A stretch of DNA of 8,637 nt from Mariaggregatimicrobium sp964498785 (GCA_964498785.1 CAZCJL010000196.1:1-8637), one strand, 5' to 3'; counted from the first letter of the stretch, positions 1 to 6,978 are shown. The notes: a model not told the origin generated them from the letters alone. A program made the numbers and translations.

Positions 1-104
1 TTAAAGAGAATCCGAAAGCTTTGATGCACACCATCAATTATTGAATGGATACAAAGTATTCCATTTAACCTAAAACTACAGAAGAAGTTAATTAATTATT
101 TTAC

Positions 105-137
105 ATCATTACTAGCACAATGAATTGTGGTGATGAT
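105..137. other. Interrupted hairpin of unknown role
   Basis: An outer 8-bp arm ATCATTAC (105-112) pairs with GTGATGAT (130-137), with one G-T pair. An inner perfect 5-bp stem CACAA (116-120)/TTGTG (125-129) closes a TGAA loop, and a 3-base bulge TAG separates the stems on one side only. No T-tract follows on the + strand, so it is not a standard intrinsic terminator. It could be a 3' end structure of an upstream transcript, a protein-binding dyad, or chance in AT-rich DNA. Confidence 0.35.
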
Positions 138-204
138 TCAAAATTCCTTTGAATAAACACTCTGCTTTATCATGGTGTTTCATAAGGTGAAAAAATCCCA
201 CTAT

Positions 205-221
205 CCGTTTCAACGGTTTTT
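205..221 (+). terminator. Weak intrinsic-terminator-like hairpin
   Basis: CCGT (205-208), loop TTCA, ACGG (213-216) is followed directly by five T residues (217-221). The stem is only 4 bp, or 5 bp with an impossibly short 2-base loop, so stability is low. It would end transcription entering from the left edge; no gene for it to serve is visible. Confidence 0.25.
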
Positions 222-360
222 ATATGGGTTAGGCTTAATAAATAATTGTTTCGATGATACGCCAACTTTTGGGAGTCGTTCTCAATATTTATGAATATTT
301 CTGGTTAAAAAAAGTTGTCCGGATTTTAGACAGAAATAATTTCCTTATCGAAAATATCGC

Positions 361-389
361 TTGATTTTTACACTCAAAATTTCTATTAT
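361..389 (+). promoter_or_regulatory. Putative sigma70-like promoter for the efflux cluster
   Basis: TTGATT (361-366) and TATTAT (384-389) are separated by 17 bp, matching 4/6 and 5/6 of the -35 and -10 consensus. Transcription would start near 395-397, leaving about 30 nt of leader before the start codon at 428. The spacer contains a small dyad ATTTT...AAAAT. The 17-bp spacing is normal and does not suggest a MerR-type metal-regulated promoter, which uses 19-20 bp. If the organism is Bacteroidota, whose consensus differs, this match may be fortuitous. Confidence 0.4.
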
Positions 390-427
390 TTAGTCTCAAC
401 AAATTTTGAAAACAAGACAGGATTATA

Positions 428-787
428 ATGTTCATGCGACTGATATCGTTGGTAATTATTTTTGAGATGATGTGTTTATCTGCTGGTTTCTGTGGGCATG
501 TTCATAGCCAGATATCGAGTGATACGCAGGCCGGGTTATGTGCAATCGCAGTCATTTCCGAGGGCTGCAATACGTTTCCTCATTCGCATGATCAGCACAG
601 AGCCGAACATTCAACTCAAAATTCTCATAAAGTACATTGTTCCTGTCTCGGAGGCATAAGTGGCATTGTGCAATCCGCTCCTTCTCAATTCATCAGCAGT
701 TACGACTATTTTTACATACCTCAATTATCAATTCCTCAATCAAATGATCGTATTTTGATTGATCATCCCCCGACGTTGACCTGCTAA
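428..787 (+). CDS. Small exported Cys/His-rich protein upstream of the efflux genes
   Basis: This 119-residue protein has a hydrophobic N-terminus (about residues 4-21) that looks like a signal peptide, so it probably acts in the periplasm or envelope. The mature part carries a His cluster (H52, H54, H57, H61, H67, H70) running into HCSC (C71, C73), with C22, H24 and H26 just after the signal, C38, C47 and a terminal C119. It ends in a Tyr/Pro-rich tail (YDYFY, HPP). Such spacing suggests metal binding. The layout recalls small secreted proteins that sit in front of cus/czc-type operons in Bacteroidota and proteobacteria (DUF6660- or DUF2946-like), but I see no decisive family motif. The start at 428 is supported by AGGA at 419-422, 5 bases upstream; a second ATG at 434 is possible. 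Its position 163 bp before the channel gene, same strand, supports a role in metal handling. Real gene: fairly sure; function: inferred. Confidence 0.72.
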   Translation: MFMRLISLVIIFEMMCLSAGFCGHVHSQISSDTQAGLCAIAVISEGCNTFPHSHDQHRAEHSTQNSHKVHCSCLGGISGIVQSAPSQFISSYDYFYIPQLSIPQSNDRILIDHPPTLTC

Positions 788-853
788 AGTCGCATTTCCT
801 AAATCTGTCGTTTTTAACGTGTGATGTAATCATATCTTTTGAAAAATTAATTT

Positions 854-909
854 GCCACAGAGGCGCCAGGGCTCGAAGCACATCTTTGGTGTTTTCGAAT
901 TTTTGTGGC
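854..909. repeat. Palindromic GCCACAG...TTTGTGGC dispersed repeat, copy 1
   Basis: The 56-bp segment begins GCCACAGAGGC and ends TTTTGTGGC, giving 6-bp perfect terminal inverted repeats (GCCACA 854-859, TGTGGC 904-909). Inside, TCGAAGCAC and GTGTTTTCGA form imperfect inner arms around an ATCTTTG centre. The design matches the widespread non-coding repeat family that reads like GCCACAGAGACACAAAG and its reverse complement, seen in many environmental genomes. It lies between the small Cys/His protein and the channel gene, 41 bp before the latter's start. It could fold into a long hairpin in a transcript running through it. No target-site duplication is evident. Confidence 0.6.
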
Positions 910-950
910 TACAATTTGAAATTTACTTAACATAAGAGGAAACAACCGAC

Positions 951-2189
951 ATGAAACATATAAAAATGCTGTTGTTATCATGCAGTATATTCACGATAGC
1001 CGGCATGTGTCGAACACAATCAATTACAATTAATGAAGCAATTGCGATCTCGTTTGAGAAAAATCCTGATATCCAACATGCGAAAGAGCAGCTAAAATCG
1101 GTGAGTACGAAACGCTGGAGTGCTGTTTCCCCGGAAAATCCCCATCTGTTCATGGAATATGCAGGACTGCCGGAGAACAGCAATCGATTGTCTGATTATG
1201 AAGAAAAAAAGTATGGCATTACCCAGGGAATCGAATTCCCGCTGGCATATTATCTGAGAGCCAGACTGCAATCATTCCGCAGCGAGCAGGCGCTGTCTGA
1301 ATTTATCAATGTGCGCAATACTGTTTTGTATCAGGTGAAGAGCACTTTTTACCGGGTTCTGTTATTGGTGAAAAAAAAACAGTTATTTTCTGCAATGTAT
1401 GATTTAACAGAGAAATTGTATCAAAAAGCGCAGGTGAAAGTTCAGGCAGGAGAGGCTCCTGCTTATGAAGCGCTGAAAGTGAAGGTGGATCTCTCGGAAA
1501 TCGAAAATCAGGCGCTGCGGATTGACAAGGAACTGGAGAACGCCCGGCTGGCTTTTGCCCTGTTGTTGGGAGAGCAGGATTCCGGCCAATATCAGCTTAT
1601 TGATGCGCTGAAGTTTGAACCGTTCACAATTTCATTGGATTCCCTGAAATCACTGATGTTGGTCAATCATCCAACATTAGCGGACGCCGCGGCGTTTGAA
1701 AAGATAAAACGAACAGAACGTACCCTCAAATGGATACAGGAACTAATGCCGGCGCTTGAAGTGCGATATTTCCGGCAGGAACATCCAGGTACAGACATGC
1801 CTAAAGCATGGGGCGGCGAAATAGGCGTTTCAATACCTCTGTGGTTCGGGCTTAAGGGACAGGGCAATCTGCGCACCGCAGCCCATAAACTTTATGCAGC
1901 CAGGCATCGGAGTGTTTCTCAAAAAAATATTTTATTGGAAAAATTAAATCGCGCACATTCCAATTTAATTGTTGCTGAAAAACTGGTTGTAACTTACCGT
2001 GACAATATTTTGGAGGAAACTGAGGAATTGGTGCGAATAGCAACCCGCAGTTATGAAGAGGGCGAAATGGGGTATCTGGAAGTGACTGAAGCGCTGCGCA
2101 CCTTAAACCGGATCCGGATCGGTTATGCTGAAACGTTATTCGAGTTTTTTCGTGCAAAAGCAGAATTGGAAAAAGTGTCAGGTTTTTAA
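951..2189 (+). CDS. TolC-family outer-membrane efflux channel, CusC/CzcC type
   Basis: This 412-residue protein is the outer-membrane duct of the efflux complex. A signal peptide covers about residues 1-23. C20 follows Ala-Gly-Met, which is a poor lipobox, so lipidation is doubtful. Two tandem OEP repeats follow: the first starts near residue 27 (ITINEAIAISFEKNPDI), the second near 231 (LKSLMLVNHPTLADA). Each has long amphipathic helices (about 120-205 and 315-410) and a beta strand segment; the second contains the characteristic GVSIPLWFGLKGQGN-type strand and turn (about 292-306). The length is typical of heavy-metal channels. The start is supported by AGAGGA (935-940), 10 bases upstream; another ATG lies five codons in. 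The adaptor gene follows after 24 bp, so the two are probably co-transcribed. Metal specificity cannot be read from the channel. Confidence 0.93.
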   Translation: MKHIKMLLLSCSIFTIAGMCRTQSITINEAIAISFEKNPDIQHAKEQLKSVSTKRWSAVSPENPHLFMEYAGLPENSNRLSDYEEKKYGITQGIEFPLAYYLRARLQSFRSEQALSEFINVRNTVLYQVKSTFYRVLLLVKKKQLFSAMYDLTEKLYQKAQVKVQAGEAPAYEALKVKVDLSEIENQALRIDKELENARLAFALLLGEQDSGQYQLIDALKFEPFTISLDSLKSLMLVNHPTLADAAAFEKIKRTERTLKWIQELMPALEVRYFRQEHPGTDMPKAWGGEIGVSIPLWFGLKGQGNLRTAAHKLYAARHRSVSQKNILLEKLNRAHSNLIVAEKLVVTYRDNILEETEELVRIATRSYEEGEMGYLEVTEALRTLNRIRIGYAETLFEFFRAKAELEKVSGF

Positions 2190-2213
2190 TCATATATTTG
2201 GAAGGTTAGCAGG

Positions 2214-3521
2214 ATGAACATAATCCGTTTATTAGTTTTCGTTATATTCATTACATTTGGTGCGTGCAGCGAGCAGCGAAAGGAAGCCCATGTGCATCAA
2301 ACTAAGATATCAGCAGATCATCAACACGAACGAGAAGACGGACATGATCATGAGCTGACGTCGATTGATGCGGATCATGCCGGAGATGCTGATGATCACG
2401 TACACGCAGCGGTAGATCATGCAGATGGATTGAACGAGCACGATGACGCGGAAGTGGTCGCCTTTGACGAGAGTTGGGAAAAATTGATCGGAATGGAGAG
2501 CGTTGTCGTCCGGCGCCAGTCCATTGAAAAAGTGATTTCCGCTCCGGGACAAATCATTCCGAATCCGGACCGGATTGCAGTGATAACTCCGTTTGTTGAA
2601 TCCGGCGTGAATCGTGTTTTTGTAAATGTTGGCGACCGGGTTCACCGCGGAGATATGCTTGTCTGTTTGCTAAGTCCTGAAATCGGCCTATTGCGCGCGG
2701 AATATGATAAGGCAAAGGCTGAGCTCGATATAATAAGCCAAAATTTCAATCGCAAGAAAATGCTGTTTGATGAAAATATCATTTCGGAAAAAATATTTCT
2801 GGAAGCAGAGCTGGAAAAGCGTATAGCAGATGTTGACCTGGAATATGCCCGGAAGCGGCTGCTTTCTGTGGGAGTGTCGCTAAATGAGTTAGATTTTCCA
2901 CCGGCAGAGCATAGCGAGGCATCCGGCGCAACGATTCATCTGAAATCGCCTATCTCCGGAATTATTACGGAACGGAATGCAAAAATCGGGCAGAAGGTGG
3001 CGCAACAGGATCAGCTTTTTGAGATAATCGATCTCAAAGAAATATGGATCGAAGCGGATATTTTTGAAAAGGATTTGAAACACATACGAATCGGGCAACA
3101 AGTGAAAGCCCGGGTTTCAGCACATCAGGATGATGTGTTTACCGGAATAATTTTTCATATTGGCAGCAGAGTTAGTGATCAAACGAAATCGATTAAAATC
3201 CTGTCAAAAATCGATAACGAAAACGAAACATTAAAACCAGGCATGTTTGCATCCGCAAATATTATTGTCGGCGTGAAGGAAAATGCGCTCGTCATCCCGA
3301 AATCTGCTACTTTGGAAGATGAAAATTTGCAGATCGTATTTGTTAAGGAACAGAACGGGCACCACCGGCATATTGTACAAACAGGCATTTTCTCGGATGA
3401 ATACGTTGAAATCACCGCGGGTCTCCGCGAGGGCGATGTCGTTGTGACCAAAGGAAATTATCAACTAAAATCGAAGTCCCGGATGAGGGGCATGGATCCG
3501 CATGCGGGACATAATCATTAA
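2214..3521 (+). CDS. Heavy-metal RND periplasmic adaptor lipoprotein, CusB/CzcB type
   Basis: This 435-residue membrane-fusion protein would connect the inner-membrane pump to the outer-membrane channel. A short hydrophobic signal ends in FGAC, with C18 as the probable lipidated residue, anchoring it in the membrane. Residues 26-76 form a leader with eleven His and many Asp/Glu, a likely metal-capturing segment; residues 383-386 (HHRH) and the C-terminus (HAGHNH) add more His. After it come a first barrel/lipoyl half (about 105-155, with GDRVHRGDML), a coiled-coil hairpin (about 158-222), the second lipoyl half (about 240-272, SPISGIITERNAKIGQKV), a beta-barrel domain (about 275-352) and a membrane-proximal domain (about 355-420, with AGLREGDVVVTKG). 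The start is supported by GGAAGG at 2200-2205, 8 bases upstream. It follows the channel gene closely, but the pump gene begins only 409 bp downstream, an unusual gap. Family certain; His leader suggests divalent metals such as Zn, Co, Cd or Ni, but Cu is not excluded. Confidence 0.93.
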   Translation: MNIIRLLVFVIFITFGACSEQRKEAHVHQTKISADHQHEREDGHDHELTSIDADHAGDADDHVHAAVDHADGLNEHDDAEVVAFDESWEKLIGMESVVVRRQSIEKVISAPGQIIPNPDRIAVITPFVESGVNRVFVNVGDRVHRGDMLVCLLSPEIGLLRAEYDKAKAELDIISQNFNRKKMLFDENIISEKIFLEAELEKRIADVDLEYARKRLLSVGVSLNELDFPPAEHSEASGATIHLKSPISGIITERNAKIGQKVAQQDQLFEIIDLKEIWIEADIFEKDLKHIRIGQQVKARVSAHQDDVFTGIIFHIGSRVSDQTKSIKILSKIDNENETLKPGMFASANIIVGVKENALVIPKSATLEDENLQIVFVKEQNGHHRHIVQTGIFSDEYVEITAGLREGDVVVTKGNYQLKSKSRMRGMDPHAGHNH

Positions 3522-3551
3522 AATAATTTTTTTTAGCCTGAAAAATTCATA

Positions 3552-3691
3552 GCCACTGAACCTCAGAGTATACAGAGTTTTTATTTTCAAAACGTTACGC
3601 AAACAATAACACTTGAATTTTTCGTAACTCAATTTGAAAAGTAATATGTACACACGTTACTGTTTCTCTGTGACCTCTGTGCTTCTGTGGC
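3552..3691. repeat. GCCAC...GTGGC inverted-repeat (MITE-like) element, copy 2
   Basis: The outer 26-bp arms, 3552-3577 and 3666-3691, match as inverted repeats at 20 of 26 positions. The right arm read on the minus strand begins GCCACAGAAGCACAGAGG, the same family as the copy at 854-909. The 88-bp interior is AT-rich and non-coding, with ACGTTAC occurring twice (3592-3598 and 3654-3660). There is no transposase and no clear target-site duplication. It is best read as a non-autonomous palindromic element inserted in the efflux cluster. Confidence 0.6.
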
Positions 3692-3703
3692 ACGTTTTGT
3701 GAC

Positions 3704-3889
3704 TAATGCAGGTTAGCATTATAAACATGATGCACAGGATATTGGATTTTCGACGTCCTGATGGCTTCGGAAATTGATAGGCCTTTTTTTCTGGAGTGTA
3801 TTGACTGTGTCAACAAGAGCGACGAAGTCGCTAAAACGCCAGGGACTCATTAAAGAAATATATGCAGCCCAATAAGTGGTTACACTCCA
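3704..3889. other. Hairpin-rich segment, possible structured RNA or element end
   Basis: Four perfect inverted repeats lie within 186 bp: TAATGC/GCATTA (3704-3709, 3716-3721); TTGAC/GTCAA with a TGT loop (3801-3813); AGCGAC/GTCGCT with a GAA loop (3818-3832); and a 9-bp pair TGGAGTGTA/TACACTCCA (3792-3800 with 3881-3889) that encloses the last two and could close a 98-nt multi-hairpin fold. It ends about 41 bases before the pump start codon, where a leader regulator of the pump would sit. It does not match a riboswitch class I recognise. It may equally be part of a dispersed repeat. Confidence 0.4.
3719..3850 (-). other. Possible 43-codon reading frame inside the hairpin-rich segment
   Basis: Read on the minus strand, an ATG at 3850 opens a frame of 43 codons ending TAA at 3719-3721. 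It begins MSPWRFSDFVALVDTVN and ends CASCL, a protein-like composition. There is no Shine-Dalgarno sequence upstream, and the frame runs exactly through the inverted repeats of this segment. A fortuitous frame in a repeat is therefore more likely than a gene. Confidence 0.2.
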
Positions 3890-3930
3890 TAATATCATGT
3901 TATTCTTTCAAATACTTACAGGAGTTTTGA

Positions 3931-6900
3931 ATGATAAATAAAATCATCGAATTTTCAATTAAGAATAAGATTATCGTTTTTATTGTCGCTTTAATCCTGA
4001 TCGGATTAGGAGTCGGTTATTATCTGCAATTACCGGTCGATGTTTACCCTGATCTCAATGCGCCGGTGGTTAAAGTGGTCGCGGAAAATCACGGGATGGC
4101 TCCGGAAGACATGGAGACGCTTATTACTTTTCCTCTTGAAAGTTCGCTCAATTCGTTGCCATACGTAAAACGCGTTCGTTCGAATTCCGCGTTAGGGATA
4201 TCGATCATCAACATCGAGTTTGAATACGGGACCGATATTTACTTCGCACGACAGTTGGTATCGGAAAAGCTGCAATTAATTGCCCCGACATTGCCAGAAG
4301 GGACGGCGCCACCGTTCATCGGTCCAATTTCCTCGATGTTCGCGGACGCGATTGAATTTACATTAAAAGGAGATGATTTGTTCCAAACACGGGATTATGC
4401 TGAATGGACGCTAAAACCACGCTTACAGACAATTCCCGGCGTCTCCAATGTTATCAATTTTGGCGGGTACCTTAAGCAATTTCAGGTGATGTTAAATCCG
4501 AACGACATGCTGAATTACGGTGTTACAGCACGCGATATCGTTACTGCGTTGCATGAAAATAATATCAATTCATCCGGTGGTTTTATTACTGTCGGCCCTG
4601 AAGAAAAAATTGTGAGCGGCATGGGACGTATAAAATCCACGAATGACATTCGCGACATTGTGTTGAAGCAACATCGCGCTGTGCCGGTCTATATTAAAAA
4701 TGTGGCTGATGTAAAAATCGGCGCCGCAATCCGCAGAGGAACTGCTGGCGAGAGCGGGAAAGAGGTTGTCGCGGTGACGGTACAAAATCAGTATAATTCA
4801 AATGTAATGAAAACTATTGAAGGCGTGATTAATGTCCTGAATAGCATTAAGAGTACAATTCAGTCAAACATGGAAATCGATGTTTTTTATACTCAACTCG
4901 AAATGATATTCAAGTCATTGCGGAATGTTGCCAGCGCTATCTTGATCGGCGCGCTCCTGGTTGTGATTGTGCTATACCTTTTTCTGAATAATTTGCGCAG
5001 CACGATCATCGTCACTTTATCCATTCCGTTGTCAGCTATCATTGCCATTATCTTCTTTAAATTATATGGATTGACGTTAAATATCATGACGCTGGGCGGG
5101 CTGGCAATCGGTCTCGGAATTATCGTGGATAGTTCCATAATTATGACGGAGAATATTTACCGCCATATTTCCATAAACAATGAAGATTTTTCGTCAGCGT
5201 TGCTAAAGGGCGCATGCGAAGTTGGCAGCCCCATTTTTTACGCGATTTTGATTTTACTGGCGGTGTTTGCGCCGATTTTTACCTTGCAGGGAATTGAAGG
5301 GAAAATGTTTATCCCGCTAACGTTTGCAGTATCTGCTGCGGTCTTTTCTTCGTTGATAATTTCCCTGACGTTAACCCCGGTTCTGGCGTCATTGTTTTTT
5401 AAGAATAAAAAGTTAAAAACAAGTCAGGGTGGTCTTATCAAATGGATTAAAAAAATATACAATCCTGTACTGGAACACACGTTAAACCATCCCTGGCGGC
5501 TCATCTTAACCTGTCTGATTATTCTGGCGATTGGCGTCGGAACGTATTTTGGTGTGGGTACGGAATTTATGCCGGAGATGGATGAATCTTCGTTGATTAT
5601 GGATGTGCTTTTGCCACCGGAAACATCGCTGGATGAATCAAGCCGGTTGGCTTCGATTATTTCGCAGCATGTTTCCCAAATACCGGATGTGATTAAAGTA
5701 ATTCGCCGCACAGGTCGCGCCGAAGGCGCCGAACATGCGGAGCCGGTGAATTTGACCGAATCCAATGTGGTGCTGGTTCCAAAAGAAGACCGGGACAGAT
5801 CGGTTGAAGAGATAAAAGAGGATATCAGACGTCGGGTAAGCAAAGTGCCGGGTGTAAGCATTTTGTTGAACGCTCCGTTGCAGCACCGGATTAATCATGC
5901 TGTCACCGGAACGCGATCGACAATTGCAGTGAAAATATTCGGTGAAAATTTGAATACCGCTACTGCCGTGGCAAATCAACTTTTAACGGAAATGGAGAAT
6001 ATCCGGGGGTTGACTGATATACAAATGGAGCAAATTGCCGGTGTGCCGCAATTACAAATTAAATTCAACCGGCAAAAGCTGGCGCGCTATGGCTTGAATG
6101 TGAAAGATGTTTCGGATATCATCGAGATTGCCCTGAACGGAAAAGCTGCTACTGAACTTATCGAAACCCAGAAACGATATGATATATTTGTACGATTCCA
6201 GGAGCAGTTTCGGGAAGATCAAACAGAAATTGAAAATATATTAATTGAAACTGTGGCCGGATACCGCATCCCGGTTAGCGAAGTTGCGATGATCATCGAA
6301 GATCGGAATCCGGCTATTATCCGCCGCGAAAACGCGCTGCGCCGGGTGATGATCCAGTGCAATGTGAGTGACCGTGACGTTGGCAGTGCAGTGGAAGAAT
6401 TAAAGAGCAAAATTGCCAGCCTGGAAATACCTGACGGATATTTCATCGCCATCGGCGGAACGTATGAAAATCAAATCCACGCGATGCGGCAATTGACTGT
6501 TGTCATCTTGCTGACGATTGTCATCGTGTTTGCGCTGCTGGTCGTTAGTTTTCGATCCGTTAAAAATGCTCTTTTGATCATTATTAATATTCCGTTGGCT
6601 CTTTCCGGCGGGATACTGATCCTGTTCGTTTCCGGGAATACACTGTCCGTGCCTTCTATTGTTGGTTTTATCGCGCTGATCGGTATCGCAGTACAAGATG
6701 GGATCGTGCTTGTCAGCCACATCAACGAATACCGGAAGCAGGGGATAGCCATCCGGGAGGCTGTGGTCAAAGCGGGCAACAACAAAATCCGCCCGGTACT
6801 GATGACCACATTCACAACTATGCTGGGGCTCGTCCCGTTGGCGCTGCGCCACGCAAGCGGCTCGGAAATCCAGCAGCCGATGGCAATTGTCATCATGTTC

Positions 6901-6978
6901 GGACTGCTCTTTTCGACGATCATCACGCTGGGTGTGCTGCCGACGCTGTATTTAGTGATGGAAAAGAAAAAATCATGA
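3931..6978 (+). CDS. Heavy-metal efflux RND pump (CusA/CzcA family)
   Basis: This 1015-residue inner-membrane proton/metal antiporter is the motor of the efflux complex. It shows the RND plan: TM1 (about 10-30), a large periplasmic loop (about 31-330), TM2-TM6 (about 334-487), TM7 (523-543), a second periplasmic loop (545-850) and TM8-TM12 (853-1008). It is slightly shorter than E. coli CusA or Cupriavidus CzcA. TM4 reads GLAIGLGIIVDSSIIMTEN, giving D400 and E407 as relay acids, but with Gly where CzcA has the first Asp of its DFG motif. The three Met that bind Cu/Ag in CusA appear replaced: near residue 572 by R/L, and by H656 and L722. TM10 (GIAVQDGIVLVSHINEYRKQG) and the RPVLMT segment look more CzcA-like. 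The stretch TGRAEGAEHAEP (594-605) marks an HME-type pump of neither classical group. AGGAG at 3920-3924, 6 bases upstream, supports the start. Family certain; substrate unresolved. Confidence 0.95.
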   Translation: MINKIIEFSIKNKIIVFIVALILIGLGVGYYLQLPVDVYPDLNAPVVKVVAENHGMAPEDMETLITFPLESSLNSLPYVKRVRSNSALGISIINIEFEYGTDIYFARQLVSEKLQLIAPTLPEGTAPPFIGPISSMFADAIEFTLKGDDLFQTRDYAEWTLKPRLQTIPGVSNVINFGGYLKQFQVMLNPNDMLNYGVTARDIVTALHENNINSSGGFITVGPEEKIVSGMGRIKSTNDIRDIVLKQHRAVPVYIKNVADVKIGAAIRRGTAGESGKEVVAVTVQNQYNSNVMKTIEGVINVLNSIKSTIQSNMEIDVFYTQLEMIFKSLRNVASAILIGALLVVIVLYLFLNNLRSTIIVTLSIPLSAIIAIIFFKLYGLTLNIMTLGGLAIGLGIIVDSSIIMTENIYRHISINNEDFSSALLKGACEVGSPIFYAILILLAVFAPIFTLQGIEGKMFIPLTFAVSAAVFSSLIISLTLTPVLASLFFKNKKLKTSQGGLIKWIKKIYNPVLEHTLNHPWRLILTCLIILAIGVGTYFGVGTEFMPEMDESSLIMDVLLPPETSLDESSRLASIISQHVSQIPDVIKVIRRTGRAEGAEHAEPVNLTESNVVLVPKEDRDRSVEEIKEDIRRRVSKVPGVSILLNAPLQHRINHAVTGTRSTIAVKIFGENLNTATAVANQLLTEMENIRGLTDIQMEQIAGVPQLQIKFNRQKLARYGLNVKDVSDIIEIALNGKAATELIETQKRYDIFVRFQEQFREDQTEIENILIETVAGYRIPVSEVAMIIEDRNPAIIRRENALRRVMIQCNVSDRDVGSAVEELKSKIASLEIPDGYFIAIGGTYENQIHAMRQLTVVILLTIVIVFALLVVSFRSVKNALLIIINIPLALSGGILILFVSGNTLSVPSIVGFIALIGIAVQDGIVLVSHINEYRKQGIAIREAVVKAGNNKIRPVLMTTFTTMLGLVPLALRHASGSEIQQPMAIVIMFGLLFSTIITLGVLPTLYLVMEKKKS

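Larger units (their letters stand above)
1..427. other. AT-rich intergenic region upstream of the efflux cluster
   Basis: No convincing coding region is visible on either strand in these 427 bases. The stretch is AT-rich with many short A and T runs. It contains an interrupted hairpin (105-137), a 6-bp inverted repeat AAACAC/GTGTTT (155-160 with 175-180), a small terminator-like hairpin (205-221) and a plausible promoter (361-389). The left part may be the 3' flank of a gene outside the window; the right part is presumably the control region of the small exported protein and the efflux genes. Confidence 0.6.
3522..3930. other. 409-bp repeat-bearing spacer between adaptor and pump genes
   Basis: No well-supported gene lies here, although adaptor and pump genes of such systems normally sit close together. 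The spacer holds a 140-bp palindromic element (3552-3691), then a hairpin-rich segment (3704-3889) that also contains a 43-codon minus-strand reading frame (3719-3850). The last 40 bases lead to the pump's ribosome-binding site AGGAG (3920-3924). No strong intrinsic terminator is visible, so read-through from the adaptor gene is possible; a separate promoter for the pump is not obvious either. Confidence 0.6.

Noticed and set aside
228..234. GTTAGGC, matching the GTTRRRY core of an integron attC site
   Set aside because: No paired RYYYAAC core or imperfect palindrome of attC length around it, and no integrase; a 7-base match is expected by chance.
301..320. Possible sigma54 promoter (GG ... 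GT) that would fit a ZraS-like kinase
   Set aside because: The GG and GT/GC elements are 14 bp apart rather than the required 12, and the downstream element is not TTGC.
361..389. Possible MerR-family (CueR/ZntR-like) promoter
   Set aside because: The spacer is 17 bp rather than 19-20 bp and no strong operator dyad spans it.
1852..2193. Minus-strand open frame of 113 codons
   Set aside because: Antisense to the C-terminal half of the channel gene, whose reading frame is intact and recognisable.
5424..5979. Minus-strand open frames of 145 and 113 codons
   Set aside because: Antisense to the second periplasmic loop of the pump, Ser/Arg/Ile-rich low-quality translations, no family resemblance.
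6400..6926. Two overlapping minus-strand open frames of about 150 codons opposite the 3' part of the pump gene
   Set aside because: They lie wholly antisense to well-conserved pump sequence, have no supporting domain and reflect the codon bias of the real gene.
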